Shown: positions 1 to 4,467 of the stretch, in pieces
Layout: every line of letters begins with the position of its first letter
Position numbering within the stretch: position 1 is the first letter of the stretch
Source of the DNA: an uncultured Lachnospiraceae bacterium
GTDB lineage: Bacteria > Bacillota_A > Clostridia > Lachnospirales > Lachnospiraceae
Direction: 5' to 3'
Assembly (NCBI GenBank): GCA_946621895.1
Contig: CAMOOZ010000286.1
Coordinates: 1 to 6,042, forward strand
Length of the DNA stretch: 6,042 nt
Notes under the pieces: model-generated
What the model was told of the DNA's origin: nothing
Seen by the model: the letters and a program-made list of their open reading frames with translations, nothing else
Database searches by the model: none
Position numbers and translations under genes: made by a program

Positions 1-219
1 ATAAAAGACGGATTTTCCCTCCCGCCTGCCCCTGACCAGACGGTTCTGTTTTAAAATGCGCAGCTGGTGGGAGATGGCGGACTGGGTCATGCCAAGCGCT
101 TCCGCCAGCTCTCCCACCGCGTATTCCTTTTCGCCGAGCGCATGCAGGATCTGGATCCGGGTAGAATCGCCGAATATTTTGAACAGCTCCGCAAGATCAT
201 AAAGCCTTGAAACATCCAT
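1..219 (-). CDS. ArsR/SmtB-family metal-responsive repressor (N-terminal part, runs off left edge)
   Basis: Seen: 73 residues are present and the frame is still open at base 1, so the C-terminus is missing. It begins MDVSRLYDLAELFKIFGDSTRIQIL, with a winged-helix core at about residues 35-73: a recognition-helix segment MTQSAISHQLRILKQ (44-58) and the start of the wing (RGRREGKSVFY). Family knowledge: these dimeric repressors leave DNA when Zn, Cd, Pb, Co or As binds. The ELCVC-type metal site seen in ArsR/CadC is replaced here by EYAVGEL, so an alpha-3 thiolate site is unlikely; an alpha-5 site, if any, lies outside the window. ATG at 219 is preferred because GGTG stands 6 nt upstream and the protein then begins just before the conserved YDLAELFK; in-frame ATGs at 231, 267 and 372 are alternatives. 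It is the last visible gene of the efflux operon and the obvious candidate to bind the operator at 4118-4149. Confidence 0.9.
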   Translation of the reverse strand, partial: MDVSRLYDLAELFKIFGDSTRIQILHALGEKEYAVGELAEALGMTQSAISHQLRILKQNRLVRGRREGKSVFY

Positions 220-355
220 ACCGATCACCATGCCGAAGCGCTTCGTGTGAGGTTCACGCCGCCGCATATCAATTTCGGCGCAGCGATGAAGAGCTGTCTT
301 AGCTTCGGCGCAAACAGCCGCCTCAGTTTCCGGAGATCGTAAAACAAACAGCGCA
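220..355 (-). other. Gap between MATE gene and arsR-type gene with small palindromes
   Basis: This 136-base stretch separates the two genes. The arsR frame stays open through it as far as a stop at 397-399, but third codon positions are only about one-third G/C (12 of the 34 codons after the ATG at 372), unlike the neighbouring genes, so it looks non-coding. It contains a perfect 12-base palindrome CGAAGCGCTTCG at 234-245, a small inverted repeat GTGA-GGT-TCAC at 247-257, and a 9-base direct repeat TTCGGCGCA at 274-282 and 304-312, exactly 30 bases apart. No T-tract follows the palindromes and no good promoter was found, so read-through from the MATE gene is assumed. Confidence 0.45.
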
Positions 356-1816
356 TCAGCGTGATCTTTCATCCCTGCCTTCTGCCTTCTTCCGCATTAC
401 CAGCAGGAACTCCAGCACAAAGCAGATCGAGGCGCCGGCCCAGCTGATGGGATAGACCGCCGCCAGGGCCTGAAGGGTATGGAAACGCGCGGAGAAGAAG
501 GCCAGCAGCGCGATCCGCAGTACCCCGAGATTGGCGATGATGATGATCATGGAGGAAAGGGCGTAGCCCATGCCCCGTAAGGCGCCGCCCGTGACCTCCA
601 GGATGGGATCGATCCAGTAGAAGGAGAAGGCCACTCCCGCGATCAGCAGCGCGTTGGAGACCACCTCCTGATCCTTCATGAACCAGGAAAAGACCGTCTC
701 CGGGAAGAGCAGGATCACGCTGGCGATCAGCGCCACCACGCCCATTCCGATCAGGTTCGTGATCAGTGTCCCCTTTTTGATCCGGTCATATTTTCCCGCG
801 CCGTAGTTCTGCCCGGCAAAGGTGGTCCCTGCCTGGCCAAAGGCCATGACGGGCAGCCAAACGAAGTTCTCCAGCTTATAATAGGTCGCGAAGGCAGCCA
901 CCGCTGTTTCCCCGAAATCATTGATATAGTACTGCACGATCACATTGGAAAAGGTAATCAACACCGACTGAATCCCTGCGGGCACGCCGATCCGCAGCAC
1001 CTCCTTCATCACATTCCAGTGGATCCGGATATGCTCGGCAAGCGTGACATTTCCATAGACCGTAAGGGTCTTGAAGGAAAGCGGCACCGGTCTGTCCTTT
1101 CTCGATGCCGCATACCAGATCAGCACCGCGGAAAGGCCCTGGGAGATCGTGGTGGCAATGGAGACGCCCGCCACCCCAAGCGGGATCACCTGCATGAAGA
1201 AATAATCCGCCGCCACATTCACAAAGCCGCAGATCACCAGCACCCGGAAGGGGGTATCGGAATCCCCATAGGAACGCATGGCGCCGGAAACCATGTTGTA
1301 AAACACCAGCATGGGGACGCTCAGCATATAGATCTGCATATAGACCACGGCCTCGGGGACCGCGCTCTCCGGCGTGTTTAAGAGCGTCAGCACGGGCCTC
1401 GCCAGCAGGATCCCGAGTACCATCACGATGAGTCCGCCGACGATCCCGAACAGCACCGAGGCATGGAGCGCTTCCTCGGCCTTCTTTTTTTTACCGGCAC
1501 CGAAATACTGGCTCATCACCACGCTCGTTCCCGTGGCGATGCCGGTAAAGAGGCCGATGGTGCAGGTGATCAGCGAGGAGCTCGCGCCCACCGCGGCCGC
1601 CGAGGTCTTATTCAGGAGATTCCCGACAAACAGGAAATCTACGGTGTTATAGAGCTGCTGGAAGATAGAGCTCCCGATCAGCGGAAGGATGAAGAGAAAC
1701 AGGGGACCAACGATTGGTCCGGAGGTCATGTCGATGCTTTTCTTTTTGTTGATTCTTTTCATCATGCCTGCATCCATCGCGTGGAAGGTTTTTCGTTCAC
1801 AAAATAGGGTCGACAT
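356..1816 (-). CDS. MATE-family multidrug/toxin efflux transporter
   Basis: A 486-residue inner-membrane protein, the normal length for MATE exporters, which use a Na+ or H+ gradient to expel organic cations and other compounds. The family start motif KSIDMTSGPIVGPLFLFILP is at residues 26-45, followed by about twelve hydrophobic helices in two related halves. MSQYFGAGK (101-109) in the first half matches AGQNYGAGK (334-342) in the second; GAMRSYGDSDTP (178-189) and GALRGMGY (411-418) also pair. The end is basic and polar (RKKAEGRDERSR). ATG at 1816 is chosen because GAGG stands 7 nt upstream; a GTG at 1867 extends the frame by 17 residues but has no ribosome binding site. It lies 81 bases after the ATPase stop with no terminator between, so it is probably co-transcribed. 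Substrate cannot be read from sequence; the context suggests a link to metal stress, but that is inference. Confidence 0.93.
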   Translation of the reverse strand: MSTLFCERKTFHAMDAGMMKRINKKKSIDMTSGPIVGPLFLFILPLIGSSIFQQLYNTVDFLFVGNLLNKTSAAAVGASSSLITCTIGLFTGIATGTSVVMSQYFGAGKKKKAEEALHASVLFGIVGGLIVMVLGILLARPVLTLLNTPESAVPEAVVYMQIYMLSVPMLVFYNMVSGAMRSYGDSDTPFRVLVICGFVNVAADYFFMQVIPLGVAGVSIATTISQGLSAVLIWYAASRKDRPVPLSFKTLTVYGNVTLAEHIRIHWNVMKEVLRIGVPAGIQSVLITFSNVIVQYYINDFGETAVAAFATYYKLENFVWLPVMAFGQAGTTFAGQNYGAGKYDRIKKGTLITNLIGMGVVALIASVILLFPETVFSWFMKDQEVVSNALLIAGVAFSFYWIDPILEVTGGALRGMGYALSSMIIIIANLGVLRIALLAFFSARFHTLQALAAVYPISWAGASICFVLEFLLVMRKKAEGRDERSR

Positions 1817-1827
1817 AACTTTTCCTC
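1817..1827 (-). promoter_or_regulatory. Ribosome binding site deciding the MATE start
   Basis: On the minus strand GAGG (1827-1824) followed by AAAAGTT lies 7 nt before ATG 1816. No comparable site precedes the upstream GTG at 1867, so this site favours the shorter protein. Confidence 0.7.
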
Positions 1828-1897
1828 GCAATAAAGTGCCAATCGGGTATAGCTGCGCGATCGTCACTGATTCTGTAGTTATGTCAACCCAGGGTGG

Positions 1898-3859
1898 TTA
1901 CAGCTTCTTTACAAACAGGCACCGGATCGCGTTCAGCACGGCCAGAATCATCACGCCCACATCCGCGATGATCGCCACCCACATGTTTGCAAAGCCAATG
2001 GCCGCCAACAGCAGGCAAAGGAGCTTAACGCCCAGCGCGAAAACGATATTCTGCTTCACGATCCCCAGGCATTTCCGGGAGATCCGGATTGCCTTCGCGA
2101 TCTTTAAGGGATCATCGTCCATCAGCACCACATCCGCGGCTTCGATCGCGGCATCGGAGCCCAGCGCGCCCATCGCGATCCCGATATCCGCGCGGGAGAG
2201 CACGGGGGCGTCGTTGATCCCGTCTCCCACGAAGGCAAGGCGCTCGCTGCCGCTGCATTCCTTTAACAGCTCTTCCACGCAGCTGACCTTGTCCGCGGGC
2301 AGAAGCTCCGCCTTATAATCCGTGACGCCGACCTCTGCCGCCACCTTCTGCGCGACAGCCTCGGCGTCCCCGGTCAGCATCACTGTTTTCCGCACGCCTG
2401 AGCGGGCAAGGCGGCTCATCGCCTCCTTTGAATTTTCCTTGATCTCATCGGCGATCACGATATGGCCGGAATAGCTGCCGTTGATCGCCACATGGATGAT
2501 CGTTCCCACATGATGGCAGGGCTTGTACTCCGCCCCCACCTTCACCATCAGCTTCTCATTGCCCACGGCGATCTCCAGGTCATCCACCTTTGCGATGATC
2601 CCGTGGCCGCTGATCTCCTGGATATCCCTTACGCGATTCGTATCCAGCGCCTTGCCCCCGGAAGCTTCGCGATAGGCGCTCTCCAGGCTTCTCGCGATGG
2701 GATGGGAGGAACGGCATTCCGCAAGCGCCGCGTATTCCTGCAGCTGACTCGCATCGATCGGGGAATGATGTACATCCGTGACGACAAAATTGCCCTTCGT
2801 GATCGGGCCGGTCTTGTCAAAGGCAATGATCCGCACCTCGGAAAGGGTTTCCAGATAATTGGAGCCCTTGACCAGGATCCCCTGGTTGCTGGCGCCGCCG
2901 ATCCCGGCAAAAAAGCTCAGCGGGATCGAGATCACCACCGCGCAGGGGCAGGAGATCACGAGGAAGGTACAGGCCCTCAGGATCCAGTCTCCCCAAAGGG
3001 CAGAGATTCCGGTGTATGCGCTCATGCCGATCCCCGTTGCCATCATAAAGAGGGGCGGAACAAGGGCCAGCGCCAGCGCGCAGTAGCAGACGATCGGCGT
3101 ATAGTATCTGGCAAATTTGGAAATAAAGTTTTCGGATTTCGATTTTCTGGAGGCCGCGTTCTCCACGAGATCCAGGATTTTGGAAGCCGTGGACTCGTCG
3201 AATTCCGTGGTGGTTTCGATCTTCAGCACGCCGGACATGTTGATCGAGCCACTTAAGACCTCATCCCCGACCTCCACCTCCCTGGGCTTTGACTCTCCTG
3301 TAAGGGCAGAGGTATTCAGTGCTGAGCTGCCCTCCCGGATGATCCCGTCCAGCGGGATCTTCTCGCCGGGCTTGACCACGATGATGCTGCCGATCTCCAC
3401 CTCGTCCGGATCCACCCGGGTAAGCTCTCCGGCTTCGTCCTCGATATTTGCGTAGTCCGGGCGGATATCCATCAGCTCGCTGATGTTCCTGCGGCTCTTG
3501 CCCACCGCGTAGCTCTGGAACAGCTCGCCCACCTGATAGAGCAGCATGACCGCGACGCCCTCGCCGTATTCTCCCAGCACAATGGCGCCGATCGTGGCTA
3601 CGGTCATCAGGAAGCTCTCGTCAAAGACCTGACGGTTTTTGATCCCGAGTATGGCCTTGCGCAGGATGTCATACCCTACCGTAAGGTACGGGATTAAGAA
3701 GAACAAAAACAGGATGATCCGTTCATTGTCTTTGATCCAGGCCGGCGCCCCTTCGGGGATCGGCATCGGGATATGTCCCTCCGAGATCAGATAAAGCGGC
3801 ACAAAAAAGATCGCCGCGATAATGATCCGGATCAGCAGGCTTTTCTGTTTCTTATTCAA
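1898..3859 (-). CDS. zntA: P1B-2 type heavy-metal (Zn2+/Cd2+/Pb2+) translocating ATPase without its own HMA domain
   Basis: A 653-residue membrane pump that exports divalent metal ions using ATP. Seen in order: two N-terminal membrane helices (about 8-26 and 47-66), a second pair (about 82-115), actuator motif TGES (187-190), metal-site motif SCPC (303-306) in a membrane helix, phosphorylation motif DKTG (Asp348), SHP (385-387), SGHG (418-421), LTGD (495-498), GDGINDAP (545-552), then helices with Lys612 and ADVGV (Asp633). The Lys and the D-x-G pair with CPC are the P1B-2 signature for Zn/Cd/Pb rather than copper. There is no CxxC metal domain at the N-terminus; the preceding small gene supplies one. 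The start is TTG, overlapping the stop of that gene (TTGA), with GAGGT 6 nt upstream. Oddity: residue 352 is Pro, giving DKTGP where the family has DKTGT; this may impair catalysis or be a base error. All other motifs are intact. zntA is used in the broad sense; cadA would fit equally. Confidence 0.96.
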   Translation of the reverse strand: MNKKQKSLLIRIIIAAIFFVPLYLISEGHIPMPIPEGAPAWIKDNERIILFLFFLIPYLTVGYDILRKAILGIKNRQVFDESFLMTVATIGAIVLGEYGEGVAVMLLYQVGELFQSYAVGKSRRNISELMDIRPDYANIEDEAGELTRVDPDEVEIGSIIVVKPGEKIPLDGIIREGSSALNTSALTGESKPREVEVGDEVLSGSINMSGVLKIETTTEFDESTASKILDLVENAASRKSKSENFISKFARYYTPIVCYCALALALVPPLFMMATGIGMSAYTGISALWGDWILRACTFLVISCPCAVVISIPLSFFAGIGGASNQGILVKGSNYLETLSEVRIIAFDKTGPITKGNFVVTDVHHSPIDASQLQEYAALAECRSSHPIARSLESAYREASGGKALDTNRVRDIQEISGHGIIAKVDDLEIAVGNEKLMVKVGAEYKPCHHVGTIIHVAINGSYSGHIVIADEIKENSKEAMSRLARSGVRKTVMLTGDAEAVAQKVAAEVGVTDYKAELLPADKVSCVEELLKECSGSERLAFVGDGINDAPVLSRADIGIAMGALGSDAAIEAADVVLMDDDPLKIAKAIRISRKCLGIVKQNIVFALGVKLLCLLLAAIGFANMWVAIIADVGVMILAVLNAIRCLFVKKL

Positions 3860-4074
3860 AGGAATACCTCGCAGTCGTCCTCAACCTTCTTGCAGTTATC
3901 TCTGACCCTGGGCATGACTTCCGCCGGATCCGCGCCGTCCTCAAACTCCACCTTCATCTTTAAGGTCATAAAGGAAACAGTCGCGTCCTTCACGCCCGCC
4001 GTCTCCTTCGCGGCCACCTCCATCTTCTCCGCGCAGGCGGCACAGTCCACATCGATCTTGTAGGATTTTTTCAT
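3856..4074 (-). CDS. Stand-alone heavy-metal-associated (HMA) domain protein
   Basis: A 72-residue cytoplasmic protein with one ferredoxin-like HMA fold. It begins MKKSYKIDVDCAACAEKMEV; the metal-binding CxxC is Cys11-Ala-Ala-Cys14, preceded by Asp (DCAAC), a form usual in Zn/Cd rather than copper HMA domains (copper proteins normally show MxCxxC). The rest follows the expected pattern: helix AEKMEVAAKETAG, strand VKDATVSFMTLKMKVEF, helix DPAEVMPRVRDNC, strand VEDDCEVFL. Two further Cys (61, 68) and an acidic EDD near the end could add ligands. An AAGGAGG site 9 nt before the ATG predicts strong translation. Its stop overlaps the TTG start of the ATPase by 4 bases, so the two are translationally linked. 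It most likely hands metal to, or senses metal for, the HMA-less ATPase. Confidence 0.93.
   Translation of the reverse strand: MKKSYKIDVDCAACAEKMEVAAKETAGVKDATVSFMTLKMKVEFEDGADPAEVMPRVRDNCKKVEDDCEVFL
3857..3870 (-). promoter_or_regulatory. Ribosome binding site and TTG start of the ATPase inside the HMA gene
   Basis: On the minus strand GAGGT (3870-3866) lies 6 nt before the start codon TTG (3859-3857), and the HMA stop TGA occupies 3858-3856. No ATG lies nearby; the next in-frame Met is residue 32, after the first membrane helix, so the TTG is needed to keep that helix. Confidence 0.75.
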
Positions 4075-4090
4075 TTTTGTTTCCCTCCTT
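4075..4090 (-). promoter_or_regulatory. Strong ribosome binding site of the HMA gene
   Basis: On the minus strand AAGGAGG (4090-4084) lies 9 nt before ATG 4074-4072. This is the best Shine-Dalgarno match in the window, consistent with the HMA protein being made in excess over the ATPase, which starts at TTG. Confidence 0.85.
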
Positions 4091-4117
4091 CTGGAAATAT
4101 TATGTTAACTTTTGCCT

Positions 4118-4149
4118 AAATATGAACGATTGCTCATATGTTCATATTT
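4118..4149 (-). promoter_or_regulatory. Probable ArsR/SmtB-family operator
   Basis: AAATATGAAC (4118-4127) and GTTCATATTT (4140-4149) form a perfect 10-base inverted repeat with a 12-base spacer. Nested inside, ATATGA (4120-4125) and TCATAT (4134-4139) form a second inverted repeat. Its core TGAACG-AT-TGCTCA matches the 12-2-12 pattern known for SmtB/CzrA-type sites (TGAACA-NN-TGTTCA) at 12 of 14 bases by eye. The element covers the predicted transcription start, so a bound repressor would block initiation. The likely ligand is the ArsR-type protein encoded at the end of the same operon. Confidence 0.82.
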
Positions 4150-4151
4150 AT

Positions 4152-4179
4152 ATTCTACTCCCCATTCGTTTCTTGTCAA
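4152..4179 (-). promoter_or_regulatory. Sigma-A-type promoter of the metal efflux operon
   Basis: On the minus strand the -35 is a perfect TTGACA (4179-4174) and the -10 is TAGAAT (4157-4152, five of six), spaced 16 nt. Transcription should begin near 4145, giving a leader of about 70 nt before the HMA start codon. The start lies inside the operator. Confidence 0.8.
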
Positions 4180-4181
4180 CA

Positions 4182-4190
4182 TGTTATAAT
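4182..4190 (+). promoter_or_regulatory. Possible extended -10 element facing right
   Basis: TGTTATAAT is a consensus extended -10 (TGnTATAAT). No convincing -35 stands 16-18 nt upstream and no gene with a ribosome binding site follows on the plus strand, so it may be chance in AT-rich DNA. If active it would start near 4197 and run antisense into the 3' end of the solute-binding-protein gene. Confidence 0.25.
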
Positions 4191-4312
4191 TAAATTTCGC
4201 TTGTTTTTGTTTATTTGCTTACCATAAATGATGGATCAGAATCAAAGAGTTGTGTTTCCCGGATTGTTCCGCACGAACCCAGTATCGCGTGAAGGAACTG
4301 TCCGGATCAGCG
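4191..4312. other. Intergenic stretch with no recognised gene
   Basis: Part of the 393-base gene-free interval 4075-4467. The first 50 bases are AT-rich (upstream of the efflux promoter) and the rest returns to mixed composition. No ribosome binding site, tRNA, riboswitch fold or repeat family was recognised. Confidence 0.4.
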
Positions 4313-4329
4313 TTCGGGGCTCCCCCGAA
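4313..4329. repeat. Perfect inverted repeat beside the terminator
   Basis: TTCGGGG (4313-4319) and CCCCGAA (4323-4329) form a 7-base-pair GC-rich hairpin with a CTC loop. On the minus strand it follows directly on the T-tract of the terminator at 4327-4353 and shares its last bases; it has no T-tract of its own. Confidence 0.6.
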
Positions 4330-4353
4330 AAAAGGAAAGCGGAACCCGCTTTC
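4327..4353 (-). terminator. Intrinsic terminator of the solute-binding-protein gene
   Basis: On the minus strand GAAAGCGG (4353-4346), loop GTT, CCGCTTTC (4342-4335), then C and six Ts (4333-4328). The 8-base-pair stem with a 3-base loop and T-run is a classic Rho-independent terminator, 114 bases after the stop at 4468. A second pairing is possible: AGCGGAA (4363-4357) can pair with TTCCGCT (4344-4338), which would break the terminator stem. Confidence 0.85.
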
Positions 4354-4467
4354 AGATTCCGCTATCCCTTATCATCGTGCCAACCTATTTCTTCTCAGGA
4401 TTTTTCTTTCTGCCGCAAGCTGCATCGCGGCATGTGTGATCAGGACGAAGCCCGCTGCGCCCGCGAC
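4354..4467 (-). other. 3' untranslated leader to the terminator
   Basis: The 114 bases between the solute-binding-protein stop and the terminator stem. No permease gene or reading frame with a ribosome binding site begins here, although importer operons of this family usually continue with permease genes; those may lie elsewhere. Confidence 0.4.

Noticed and set aside
1817..1867. Longer MATE protein from GTG 1867
   Set aside because: No Shine-Dalgarno before it, and the extra residues do not resemble the family; ATG 1816 has GAGG at good spacing.
1882..1887. TTGACA on the minus strand as a -35 for a separate MATE promoter
   Set aside because: No acceptable -10 stands 16-18 nt downstream (ACGATC at 17); the nearest TATA-like bases are about 30 nt away.
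1019..3455. Several plus-strand and one minus-strand frames inside the MATE and ATPase genes
   Set aside because: They are shadows of the real genes in GC-rich DNA: Arg/His/Pro-rich or Ser-rich composition, no family motifs, no ribosome binding sites.
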